Source: Knoxdaviesia capensis (taxonomy: Eukaryota; Ascomycota; Sordariomycetes; Microascales; Gondwanamycetaceae). Taken from it: a stretch of DNA of 64,000 nucleotides. The stretch spans positions 62,001-126,000 of the forward strand of contig LNGK01000006.1 in assembly GCA_001510575.1 (NCBI GenBank). The letters run 5' to 3'. Positions within the stretch are counted from its first letter, which is position 1. Every line of letters starts with the position of its first letter. The notes under the pieces were generated by a model. It was not told the DNA's origin. It made no database searches and worked only from the letters and a program-made list of their open reading frames with translations. Made by a program: the position numbers and the translations under genes. This document shows, in pieces, positions 42,638 to 53,104 of this stretch.

Positions 42638-43845
42638 CGTGCTTATGAAGTATCGAGAAGTTCAATGGACTGTGCTAGATCCTCAGGAGTATTATAGAAC
42701 GTCTAATCGGCACCGAACGCAGCGTCGGATCTGAAGTTGCAAGACGTGAAGTGTGGAGGAGGGGAAAATAAGAGAAGAAACAGAAGTGTACGAAAACGCA
42801 CACAGACCAGAGAAAAAGATATGATCGACCAGACGGACGAAATGGATGGGAGTGGCCATATCGTTGCTACCCATGAAGCAGCCATGGAAGTGCCGTTCCT
42901 TTGTGGACGGAAGCGCCAGCCAAGCTTCCGTCGGGGTTTGCTGCTGACATGTACCACTGTTTGGGAAGATGGAAGAACGGAACACTATGGAACAGCCGGC
43001 ACGATGAAGAATCTCCCGATCTAGATGTGGAGATGACAGATCCACCGCATGGAACTACGGTTTTCGGATGGTTGTGTAGCCATTCCCCCCCATGTTATCC
43101 GTGTTGGGAGCAATCAGTGGCTTGTGAGGGGAACCCGAGGGGAGATGTTTGCTTGTTTGCTCATATATGGTGTAACAGGGCTTCGAAAACAGAATATTAT
43201 CGCCTACCAAGGGCACACATCGTCCGAAGAACTCTGGATCCAAGCCGGTGATATTTGTCCATGGCTAGGGTTGTCTAGGGTTGTCTCGGGCTTGGGTTAA
43301 GGCCCACCTGTGCAATGGTTCGCCAGTTTCAGAAACAAGCAAACACCGAAACTGCAAGACATGAATGAACACAGAACCCGGGAATTTAAGATCGGTGAGA
43401 TGTCTTCTGCTCAGAACTTCAAGCAAATACAAACGGGCCAGCGGCGGATATTGGACATTTTAAGGGCGAAATCCGGTAATGGTCACGTCAACAAACTTCT
43501 GGTCTGAAGCCACTGTTTATAAGCGTGCAGGCCAAAACTATCAAGCCATATGGCATTGACCCTAAGGATTCACGTTCGAGGGCGATGATCCATCTTCCAT
43601 CCTATCTTCATTCTTTTCGATACATACACAATTCCGGCTTCATTTCCCTTCATATTCTCTTCTCTGTATCTGATTTATACATATTTTACTCTCTCATGTT
43701 ATACGTACTTCTCTGTTACGATGAACTGACGCTTCTTTTTTAACAATTATCCTCCTCTCCCCTTCTCTCTTCCGCGTGTCCTTTCCCGTCCTTCTCCCCT
43801 CTTCGTTCTCGGTGTTTGCCTTCAATGGTTGTACAGCCATAAGCC
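42638..43845. other. Divergent intergenic region GH55 / Sin1
   Basis: 1.2 kb with CTAGGGTTG repeated at 43265-43273 and 43275-43283 (CTAGGGTTGT CTAGGGTTGT-like) and a CT-rich block (43590-43810) leading into the Sin1 gene. No supported gene. Confidence 0.5.
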
Positions 43846-46607
43846 ATGTCCGTTCTACAGACTGAGGAGTACGTAGTGAAACTGGCGCCTGATGTGATCA
43901 CAATTGACAGAGTTAGAATACTGACGCAAACGCTCTCTCTCCGCTCGCTCCTAGTCTTGTCACATACCAGCTCCGATCCAGCTACCTCAACGAAATCGCC
44001 GACGGAGTGGGCGAACGATTACTCACCATCAGCGATGGCTTCCTCAACACAGCCGCCTTCAAAGCCGCGGGCTGGCGCTCGAACCCGGGTCTGATCAAGC
44101 GAACCTACTCCCCGCCGATCCCGACCGCCGTAGCCTCGGAATACTTCCAAGCCCCGCGAGCCATCGGGCTGACCCTCGAAGACGAAGCTGATGACGGCGG
44201 TCTGCTGACTAGCGGCGGGGCCGACACGCTGGGCCCCGGCCTGGCCACAAAGCGGCGGCGGCGGCGCGAGCAGATGGAGGAGGACGACAGCAGCGATCTC
44301 AGCGACGAGAGCGACGACGAAAGCGACCAGCGGGCAGCCCAACAGATCAAGTTCGCCAAGATGCCGGTGCGGAACCGCGCGGGCTCGTCTCCGCCGCAGG
44401 CATCGTCGTTCCCGAAAATCGCCATGCCGACAGCGTCCCCGCGGGCCGCTGGAACTGGACGGCCTACGTCGCGACGCGGGTCGCAGTCTGCGCTGGAAAC
44501 CGTCAAGGAGCGGGCGCGGCGGGATACTGTGACCAGCAGCGAGGTGTCGTCTGAAAACGAGATGGACGGGGCTGCTACGCAGCGGCAACGCGAGGCGGCG
44601 CGAGCTGCAGCTCGGGCAGCGAGATCTATGCCGCGATCTCGGGTTCCCGACCTCCCGCCGCCGGGACTCAAGCGGTCGGATGTTGTTCTACTGCCGGAAG
44701 AGGACGAGGACGACGACGACGATGACTCGGATGACGAAGACATGGCGGGAGACTACCCGGACAGTATCGATTCGGCATCAATCCTCGATCTTGCCGACAC
44801 AAATCTGCAAGCATCGCCTACAGCCCAGGTCGTCGGAACGCCGCCCCGCGAGTTCGCGCGAACGTCAACCATTCGCCGCTCGCAGGCCCCTCCGCCGCGA
44901 TATCTCTCTGCTCTGCCTCCAGCCCGGCCTCTCAGCGCAATCCGCCCCCTGAGCATGGTACAGCCACGCAGTCTGCTCTCGGAGGGCCTCAAGACCAAGA
45001 AATCCAACTCGGCCGTGATGCCGTTCCAGCGCTTTGCGACGCTCGCGGGCCAGGGCGACCGCCGCAACCCGATCTTCCTGCACATCTACGCGCCGACCTC
45101 CAATAAGCCCGACAAGCCGTTCGAGGTGCTCATCCGCCGGGACATCAGTGATGATACCGGCAATAGCCGGGCGGTGACGGTGGCCGATCTGATTGGCCTG
45201 AGTCTGCTGCGCTACATCGAGGAGAAACGCGAGCCGCCTCTGCCGAGTGACAAAATGTCCGTCAACTGGTGGACGCTGCGCATGGTTGAGGACGGAGAGA
45301 TTGATGAGGACTTCCCGCCGCTGGATCGGCGGCGCCAGCTCGCCTCGTTCACCACCGCCAACAATAGAGCGGCGACCGGGGGTGGCGGCGGCGGTGGGCG
45401 CGGTATGGGGCGGATGCGGGCAAACTCCAAGGCTCACGACGACTTTGGCTTGGTTCTGGCCACGCCGGATGGCCACGACGCCAATGTGCAGCTGACGCCC
45501 GAGTACGAAGAGGAGGAAGAGCCGGAAGACGAGCCGGTGGCGGCGGGCGGAGACGCGGGCGACGACAAAGCTGCACAGCCGGTGCCGCAACCGCCGGCGG
45601 CAGTCACGGTCGAGCCTACGTTTATGCATATCAACCCGGTGTTGAACACGACGTACCGAACACGGGCAATGCTCGCCGACATGCCGCCGCAGCCGACCAC
45701 AGCACCGAATACCGCGCGAGGCCACCAGAAGCTGCTGCGTGTGCACATCCTATCGCACGATACCACAGCCGGCCAGCTAGTGACGCTGGACGTGACCACC
45801 GACACCTACCTGGCGGAGGTCCTCGACACGGTGTGCCGCAAGCGCCAGCTAGACAAGGCGAACCACGTGCTCAAACTGCCCGGGTCGGGCGCGGTGGTGA
45901 TGGTCGACCGGCCGGTGTCGTCGATCGGGAACGTGTCGGACCTGGAGCTGCACCGGCGGCGCTTTGCAACCGACGGCCCGCTGGCCGGCTCGCTCGGCAC
46001 GTCCTCGCCCAAGGGCCTGCCGCTGACGACCGACGGCGGGCTGCAGCCGCCGCAGTCGATGCGGCGCGTGGTCCGCCGCGCCGGCGGTCCCGGCGGTCTG
46101 GGCGGCGGCCCGCTGCAGCAGCACCAGATAGTCGGCGGCATGCACCCGCTGGCGCGCGACGCGCTCAAGCAGGACGAGCTGGGCACCAGCGTCAACTACA
46201 AGAAGTACTCGGTGTGGCGCAAGCAGCCGATGCGCATTGTCGGCACCAGCGAGCGCATCCTGGTGATCGACGGCGAGTACATCCACATCATCCCCGCGTC
46301 GGGCGGCCGGGCGCTGCTGGACGGCGGCGGCAAGACTACGACGGTGCACTTCAGCAACGTGGTCGGGTGCAAGGTGGTGCGCAAGCATCCGACGAACTTC
46401 AAGGTATGTTGAGGTCTCGGGTTGACATATAGGGTTATCCAAGTTAGGGTTATGCATGCTAATTTGTTCTCCTCGCTTTGAAAACAGCTGGTGGTGTACA
46501 AGGCGACCGAGAGTAAGCGGTACGACTTTGAAGCGCGGAGTTCCGGTGAAGCTGCCGAGATTGTGGGCGAGCTGAAGAAGGGAATCTCGCCATACCGAGA
46601 TGTGTAA
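43846..46607 (+). CDS. sin1: TORC2 subunit Sin1/AVO1
   Basis: Exons 43846-43868 (23 bases), 43955-46403 and 46488-46607 join in frame to 863 residues. The tiny first exon supplies MSVLQTE and the splice completes ED-LVTYQLRSSYLNEIADGVGERL, the family N-terminus. KRTYSPPIPTAVASEYFQ follows. The CRIM domain lies at about 365-470 (NPIFLHIYAPTS, ITVADLIGLSLLRYIEEK-like, MSVNWWTLRMVEDGEIDEDFP), a Ras-binding-like domain at about 600-665 (KLLRVHIL..TLDVTTDTYLAEVLDTVCRKR), and a PH domain at 752-863 (YKKYSVWRKQPMRIVG...LVVYKATESKRYDFEARS), split by intron 2. Sin1 recruits AGC-kinase substrates to TOR complex 2 at the plasma membrane. Acidic runs (SDLSDESDDESD, EEDEDDDDDDSDDED) mark the disordered N-terminal third. 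Intron 2 contains two TAGGGTTAT motifs. Confidence 0.93.
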
Positions 46608-47648
46608 GAGTGAGCGTTATTTACGTGGATAGTTCTGTTGCGGATACGGCCGACGGCTCTCTTCACGCCATCCTGAACGCAGCATCACGACGTACCGTTT
46701 TTTTTTCCTCATCGGGGCCCACGCATTCGGTTCTGCTTTGCTCTCTTTTTTGTCCCCCTTTGCTATCTTTGGGATTCTTGCTTTTCCTATGGGGTTGTAC
46801 AGATACTTGCAGCCAGATGTCATTCAACGAAGGAATGGAGAGGATGATAGCAAGACAACGTGGTATTCCACCACACAATGAAGCTCAACTTCTATATATA
46901 GATAGGGTTCCCGCCTCTGGGCCGATTCCTTGAAATCTTTTCTTTTCGCGGTCTCTCGCCTCTTGTTCATTTGGATTCATCAGGGCCACGCAATCAGTCA
47001 CGCAGGCCCGGAAATCTCGCTCACCCCAACACGAAGCCGTTGCGCGAGAAATCGCAAACAACAGCAAGCAACCACGCAACAAGGCCAGCCACATCAACAT
47101 GACGTAGTAGCTTGTGTGGCTTGCCACCCGGCTCCCAAAATAGAAACTCTGTCTACCCGAAAAAGAGCTCTTTTGCCGTCGTCCGGTATGCTTGCGTGCA
47201 CTTCCTGCGTCAACACACTTTTGGCTGGCGGGCTTAACCCTAAGCGGCCGAGCCGCCGGCGTACGTAGGTGATCCGGTTAGGCTCGACGCCGGTGGCAGC
47301 GCCGGCTCCGGCAGCGGAATGCAGGAGAGAATGCCAGCGAATGGCCGCAGGGACTAGCGGGGCTAAGCGGCCGGTCTAGATTGGGTACATGTCCAATGTC
47401 AAGCCTGACGGTGTCAACCTGGCGACTGTCTCCGGAACTTTGAGTACGAGGTGGCGCACGTATATAAGAGAGTTGGATACAGGAAGGACGGCCCTTTGGG
47501 TTGGGAATTTTCTTTTCTGTTTCTTCCTTCAACTTTGTTCGCCTATCTTCTTACTGATTCTTGATTCTGCCCTCCCGATCTTGAGTTGCTCCCGAACCCA
47601 TCCGTTCGCTACACATATATACACACACACCCAAACCCGCCATTCACC
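46608..47648. other. Intergenic region Sin1 / GPI protein
   Basis: 1.04 kb between two plus-strand genes. It contains AACCCTAA at 47235-47242 and a TATA box at 47461. No gene is supported. Confidence 0.5.
47461..47468 (+). promoter_or_regulatory. TATA box of GPI-protein gene
   Basis: TATATAAG lies 188 bases upstream of the ATG, with a CT/CA-rich leader between. It suggests a regulated gene. Confidence 0.5.
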
Positions 47649-48196
47649 ATGAAGTTCACCACTGTCCTCCTGAGCTTCGGCCTCGCCTCTTCGGCGTCGG
47701 TAAGTTCCAGCTGCACCTCACCTCTGATTTGCGTGAAGCACACGAAACCTAACCAAAATCCACCCAACCGTAGGCCCAGCTCCCTGGCGTCGTGTCGTCG
47801 GCCCTCTCGGAAGGCGGCGGTATCTTCTCGGGCGCCTCGTCGCTCTACAACAGCGTGGTCGGCGGCAGCAACAGCGCCGAGGCCACGCAGACAGACGACG
47901 ACAGCTCGGCCACCGAGACTGCCGAAACCACGCAGACTGACGATGACAGCACCGGCACCGACACCGCCACGATGTCGTCCACCATGACGGCCGACTCGTC
48001 GTCCAACACTGGAAGCAGCAGCAGCCACAGCAGCAGCAGTGGAAGCAGCACCAGCAGCAGCCATAGCAGCAGCAGCAGCCACAGCAGCAGCAGCCACTCG
48101 TCATCGACCACCTCGCCAAACGTCGGCGTGTACCCCACCGCGGCTGTCGGTATGGGGGCGCTCGTCGGTGGCGCGGCTATCATGGCCAACATGTAA
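47649..48196 (+). CDS. Small Ser/His-rich GPI-anchored surface protein
   Basis: Exons 47649-47699 and 47774-48196 (74-base intron, GTAAGT...CGTAG) give 157 residues. The first exon encodes just the signal peptide MKFTTVLLSFGLASSAS and the second opens AQLPGVVSSALSEGG. The middle is Asp/Thr-rich with a near repeat (ATQTDDDSSATETAET then TQTDDDSTGTDTAT), followed by about 30 residues of almost pure serine with regularly spaced histidines. The C-terminus YPTAAVGMGALVGGAAIMANM is a short hydrophobic tail preceded by small residues, as for GPI attachment. I know no named family. The layout is that of a mould cell-wall or membrane mannoprotein; Ser/Thr would be substrates for O-mannosylation. The spaced histidines could bind metal, which is speculation. 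Confidence 0.75.
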
Positions 48197-48420
48197 AGGT
48201 GTGTGCGGTTGAAACAAGTCGTCCTGGCCGGCTTTGGACTTGTCGGCGGGAAAATCGAGGGGAGGATGAAAAGGTCCCGAAGAGGGGACCGGTAATGTTA
48301 CATAGTTTGCTTCCTCCGTTGCAATATTGGAGATCATATTATTGTAATTACTCGTTACACACATAAATCTTGATCAACGCCAGAATGGAATGCTGCTGTG
48401 AATCGAAGCCAACCAAGCCT

Positions 48421-49542
48421 TCAATCGGTCGTGGGCCGTGTATCCTGGTAAAAGTCGTCGATGATCTGGAACACCGACGTAACCGCCCGTAACGCCTCGT
48501 CATCGACAATTCCACCAAGCCTATGCTGGATCTTGTCCGGGTGCCAGACCGTGCGCTCACGCTTGAGCAACTGCGCCAGCTCGGCGTCCTCAACGGCCGT
48601 CTTGCGGAGCCCTGCCTCGCGGGGCCGTCCCAGGCCCTCCGCGAAGAACGTGCGCACCGCATCACGGGACACATCGGCCATGCGGCCTGACGCCACCGGC
48701 CACGGGATGCCTCCCACCGAGCCATCCCACCGCGTCCACGCACCCGCGCGGTAGTCGGCCCAGCGGCGCTGCGACTCGGCCGACCGCTCAATATCCCGCC
48801 GGAGGTCGGCCTCGCGGAGCCGCTGCTCGCGCGCCACGGCCTCCCGCTCCAGGACGGCCCGCTCAGCCGCCTCGTCAGCACGGCGCTGGCGCGCGCGTTC
48901 CCGCACACGCTCGGCGTGGGCCTCGGCGCGGCCGTCGGGCGTCTGCTCCCACATCTTGCGGCGCACGTACGCGGCGTACTCGTCGTCGGTCATGCCGTCC
49001 AGCTTGCCGTACACGTGGGCCGGCTGGCCGTACACGCCCTCCCAGTAGGCGGCGCCCTCGTCGTCGGCCATGGCGTCGAACAGCGACTCGCGGAACGCGG
49101 CTTCTTCGTCGAGCGGGGGCTCGGCGTACGGGTTCTCTGGTGTGGGGGAGCGCGAGCGCCGGCGGTGGCGGTGGCGTCGGTGGTGGTGGTGGCGGTGGCG
49201 GTGTCGCCGGTGGGAGTCGTCTTCATTGCCGTCTTTGTCGGCGCGGGTCTCTGGTTCATCGCCGTCCTCCCGTGTGTGTCTGTGACGGCGGCGTCTATCG
49301 GACGAGCTCTTCAGTTTCAGAGGGCGAGGTCGATGGCCAGTGCCTATCGGGGAATGACCACCGATCTTGGTCGATGGGATAGCAGTATCGGAGGTCTCTG
49401 CGTTACTTTCTTTTCGTGATCTGTGGGCATCGTCGTTGTTTGGTGGCTCGGGGCCTGGAGACTCGCGCTGTCTTATCGGCTTCGACTCGACATTCATCGA
49501 TGAAAGAATATGCCGCCGCCGCGGCGATGCTTCTCTCTCCAT
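48421..49542 (-). CDS. NFKBIL1-like (IkappaBL) protein with J-type HPDK motif
   Basis: Single exon, 373 residues. The N-terminal third is charged and basic, with long His/Arg runs (RRHRHRHHHHRRHRHRRRSRSP). The core begins around 165 with EAAFRESLFDAMADDEGAAYWEGVYGQ, passes through a coiled, Arg/Glu-rich segment (about 215-275), then YRAGAWTRWDGSVGGIPWPV, and ends in LLKRERTVWHPDKIQHRLGG...VFQIIDDFY. This WDG..WP and W-HPD-K pairing is that of NFKBIL1; HPD is the signature of J-domains, though the rest of a J-domain is not obvious. The animal protein is nuclear and linked to mRNA processing; the fungal role is unknown. Unlike the human protein I see no ankyrin repeats. The Arg/Ser-like N-terminus agrees with a nuclear RNA-linked location. 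Confidence 0.75.
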   Translation of the reverse strand: MEREASPRRRHILSSMNVESKPIRQRESPGPEPPNNDDAHRSRKESNAETSDTAIPSTKIGGHSPIGTGHRPRPLKLKSSSDRRRRHRHTREDGDEPETRADKDGNEDDSHRRHRHRHHHHRRHRHRRRSRSPTPENPYAEPPLDEEAAFRESLFDAMADDEGAAYWEGVYGQPAHVYGKLDGMTDDEYAAYVRRKMWEQTPDGRAEAHAERVRERARQRRADEAAERAVLEREAVAREQRLREADLRRDIERSAESQRRWADYRAGAWTRWDGSVGGIPWPVASGRMADVSRDAVRTFFAEGLGRPREAGLRKTAVEDAELAQLLKRERTVWHPDKIQHRLGGIVDDEALRAVTSVFQIIDDFYQDTRPTTD

Positions 49543-49930
49543 GATTCAGGTGCGGTAGTATTCATGATAGAATAGTGTCGGAATGCTGCAATAAGGGTTC
49601 AAGTCATGGCTTTGGTGGCAGTGGTTCGGGACAGAATTTGTGGTGAAAACTGAAAGAGAGAACAGTCAGAAATTTGCAAATCGTTTGCAGTTGAAGTTTT
49701 GCCACCATGCTCGCCAACCCTAAGCTCGAATACATTAGGGTTCTCGGCCACTATTTCAACACGTATCACAGGCTTCACTTCCAGCCGACAATCATTCCGT
49801 TTGCACATCAGTATGTCTCTCAGAAACCACTCAATTCAAAAACTGATACCTATGAAATAGCCACCAGCCAGCAGATACAAACATCAAGTCCTCCTTTAAG
49901 TGCTCCCTCGGATACCCCGTCAATATCCCT
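49543..49930. other. Promoter region of NFKBIL1-like gene / 3' flank of SDR
   Basis: 388 bases holding a telobox inverted pair at 49716-49742. No gene. Confidence 0.5.
49716..49742. promoter_or_regulatory. Inverted pair of teloboxes
   Basis: AACCCTAA (49716-49723) and its exact reverse complement TTAGGGTT (49735-49742) are separated by 11 bases, about 175-200 bases upstream of the NFKBIL1-like start. The symmetry suggests a dimeric protein site. Confidence 0.5.
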
Positions 49931-51215
49931 CTAGTACGCCAGACGCGTCTTCAACAGATCCTTCTCCACAATCTCAGCCGACTTGGCTTCCAGTTCTACC
50001 ATATCCCACGTGCAGTTGATGTACCGGCCGGCAAGCCAGTCGCGGCGCTTCGACGTCAAGTACGCCAAAGTGTCGGCGCTCAGACTGGCCGTCTCGACGA
50101 AGACTGACGCGGGAGAGTTAGGGTTGGTTGAGGCGTCAGGCAGGCACAATCTGGTGGAGGGTGAAGAGCACGTACTGGTTCTAAATTCATCCGTCATCAT
50201 CTCCGGACCGCCCACGATGTCGGTCGGGATGTTTCCAGGGTGGATGGAGAACGAAATCACGCCCTTCTGGCCGTACTCCGCATCGACGACCTGGGCCAAG
50301 CGCGTCAGGGCGACCTTGGACACCTCGTACGAGCTGACGTTGGGGTTGGCCAGGTGCGCCGCCACGCTGCTGACCTGCACCAGGTAGGCCGGACCGGGCG
50401 CCTTGAGCAGCAGGGGCAGGAATGAGCGGGACACCAGGTACGGGCCGAACAGATTGACGTCGAGCACGGAGCGCCAGTTGTCGGGATCGGAGTCGGCGAT
50501 CGATGTCGGTGCGCACAGGATGCCGGCGTTGTTGATGACCACGTCGACGTGGCCAAAGGCAGCCTCGACCGCGGCGGCGGCAGCTTCGACGCTGGCGCGG
50601 TCGGTCACGTCTAGCTGCAGGGCGAGCGCGCGGGGCGGCGTGGCCCGGCCGGCGGAGGTGGCTGCAGCGGTGATCTCGGCCTCGACGGTCGAGAGGGCTG
50701 AGCGGGCCCCGACGGCGATGTTGGAGGCGCCGGCTTTGGCGAAGGCCAGCGCCATGGCCTTGCCGAGGCCGCGGGAGGCGCCGGTGATGAACACGGACTT
50801 CCCGGCGAGGTCGAGCTTGGTGGGGTCGATGGCCGGGTATGTGTCGCAGTGCACCGTGGAGGTCACGTCGTAGTCACCTAGAATCAGTTGCCCCGTGGGT
50901 GGTTAGCACACTGGGTGCGGCTATGGATAGCCGATGACAGCTGGGCTGGGCTTGTGCGGTGAAGATGGGTGTGGGTGGAGGATGTGCAGCTGGAGCTAAG
51001 GGCATTATGTCCGAAGACGGGCAGTCGGCAGGACCAGCCCCCAACACATCGGAGCATCGGGCCAGATATGTCCCGACGGGTTGAGCACTCGATGCAACAT
51101 CGCAGCACCAAGACACAACCGCTCTCCAGCTTTCCCGTCGCGAGCTTTCCCCTCGGTCAAAACTCCACGTACCTGGACCCTCAAGGAAGTTGGGAGTTCC
51201 GCGAGGAGGAGGCAT
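49931..51215 (-). CDS. Short-chain dehydrogenase/reductase (SDR)
   Basis: Exons 51215-51173, 50877-50176 and 50103-49931 (introns 295 and 72 bases) join in frame to 305 residues. The first exon encodes MPPPRGTPNFLEGP, and the splice gives G-DYDVTSTVHCDTYPAIDP; without it the frame has only a GTG start. The Rossmann motif is TGASRGLG (46-53), then LQLDVTD, VVINNAG, serine of VQVSSVAA, and the catalytic pair in SYEVSKVAL (YxxxK). The C-terminus matches fungal SDRs with TLAYLTSKRRDWLAGRYINCTWDM. It is a classical NAD(P)-dependent oxidoreductase of unknown substrate, probably cytosolic. Intron 2 carries TTAGGGTT. It is head-to-head with the MDR gene at 53105, so the two may share control. Confidence 0.88.
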
Positions 51216-52919
51216 TGTGAGAAATTGCAGACACGCGGAGATTGAGAGCTTGATGGGTGGTGATGAAGAGAGCAGAAACATAAACCCCGGCTTTCTAACG
51301 ACGAAAACCAGAACATCTGGATGCTATTCAAAGCTGCAGCTATCTGGCGGAGCCTCGGACCCTCCCCATCTTGGGGCCGAAGTGCGCTGCACTAACGCGG
51401 AACGGGGCTTAATGCTTGCTAGGTCTTAATGCTGGGGTCGAGCCGACTACCGAGATCCCGCATCCTTCAAGAGGGGCAACCCCTAAGAGATGCAGCAAAT
51501 GCTTGAACTGTTCAGCTGTTGTTATTCGTCATTTAGAAAGCGTGTTTCGCACCGTACCCCAGCGGGGTCGGAGGGCGGGAGCGGACTCCCCGGGCCCAAA
51601 CCCGGCTACGGCCCGGGAGGGGCAGTTCCCCCACCTTTCAAATTCCGGGCTTCCAGGACGCAAACACGGTCAAATACATCCATGCTAAACCAGCCGTCGT
51701 TTACTATGATTCCTGAATTTTACACATAGGCCAAAAAGCCAACATATCGAGGCCACCCAAACCTTGGTTGCCAGCCCCAAAATGCCAGTACCCGACGCCT
51801 TTCAATCGTGGGGGGGAAAGACATCCAAAGCCAAGGTTAAGGCGACAATGTGGGCACTAACCCCCGCTGGAAAGCTTCAGAAAACAGATCTGCCGATAGG
51901 CCAGGGGCTTGGGCCTTCAAGCTATGTCTCCATGGGTCCTAAGTGTCACAGTTCTTAGCCGGCTTGGTGGAAACACCGCAAGAGGTCGGTTCCTGGTTTC
52001 TTCTACGATTGCAAAACCCCGTGAAGGTGAATCGAATCGATTGGGAAGCATGACCGGAGAGAGATACGGCTATTACCACACAAATATATGCAGTAATTCA
52101 GTGGCGAGGATTTTCCTGTTCAAGCCCCGGGCCAAGGTCTCACCCGGGATATTTTGAGTGCTGACACCCGTGAAATCCACAAACCACACTCACTCTCTCC
52201 CTCTTTTCTGGGTATTTTCCGATATTCACAGACAACTTGCAATCCAAGCGAGAAATCCAGATCTTTCTTCGTCATTTTTTCCCCTAGCAAAGCGCTAGAC
52301 TTCCCCCTCTTGATACACGCCAAACCCTCGCAAAAGAAAGCACCGGACTTAACGGACTTCAGATCGAAATGCCGCAAAGTCCAGACTCCATGGGGGCACG
52401 CGAGTGGAGCCACTGATCTTTCGTGGTCCGGGAACGAAAGGCGAAGAGGCGAAAGCAACAAGTCGCCGCAGCAGCCCACGCTCCACCCCTACTGTCCCAG
52501 AGGGCGCGTCCCGGACTACACGGGCTGGCTTGGCCTGCCTGCCCGAGCCAGGACTTTCACTGTTGCATCCAAGCTGGGCCGTTTGACAGGCGGGAACGGC
52601 CTGCGTCGCGGGTGCGGCTGAGACCCCTTAGGGTTGGGGGTTAGGCGCCCTTCGGCTCCGGCGTTAGGCTGCGGGCCGCGACGAGACGGGGTAGGTCCAA
52701 CGGGAATAAACATCAAGGTGGACTTATGGTGTGGCAAGTTGGAAAGGAAGTCCGCCCAAGGTTGACGATGAGGTAGGAAGTACAGGGCATGTTCTGGTCG
52801 AGGGCTCCGGCACGCGTCGGTAGGTAAGTCCGTTCATGGTGTGTGATCTGGCGGTGGACAGTCCGCGGAATGCTCTCTTCGGTGGACACTGGCCGGTATG
52901 TGTGCTAGTCATCGAGATG

Positions 52920-52925
52920 TATAAA
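52920..52925 (+). promoter_or_regulatory. TATA box of MDR gene
   Basis: TATAAA lies 185 bases upstream of the MDR start and just before a CT-rich leader. Confidence 0.5.
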
Positions 52926-53011
52926 TCCGCGCTCTCCTCCTCTTCCTCCTCCTCGGGGTGTTGAGCTCTCTGGCTTGCATCTCTATCCTCCTGGATACAT
53001 CAGTTCGACCC

Positions 53012-53091
53012 ATCACACACACACACTCACTCACTCACACACACTCACTCACTCACTCACTCACTTGCTCACTCGCTCACTTGCATCCCCC
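53012..53091. repeat. Compound (CA)n / (CTCA)n microsatellite in MDR leader
   Basis: CACACACA changes into repeated CTCA and back, about 80 bases in all, ending 13 bases before the ATG. If transcribed from the TATA at 52920 it makes up much of the 5' leader. Confidence 0.9.
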
Positions 53092-53104
53092 CACTCCCAC
53101 CACC

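Larger units (their letters stand above)
51216..53104. promoter_or_regulatory. Shared divergent promoter region SDR / MDR
   Basis: 1.9 kb between two divergent oxidoreductase genes. It is GC-rich around 51340-51660 with CGG/CCG half-sites (CGGAGCCTCGGACC at 51350-51363; GGTCGGAGGGCGGGAGCGGACTCC near 51564) and the self-complementary CCCGGGCCC around 51588-51600. TTAGGGTTGGGGGTTAGG lies at 52628-52645. The MDR side has a TATA box and a tetranucleotide repeat. ORFs inside are short and not recognised. Confidence 0.45.

Noticed and set aside
51416..51730. 90-codon ORF in the SDR/MDR divergent region
   Set aside because: No motif, lies in GC-rich regulatory sequence, and overlapping ORFs of similar size occur in other frames.
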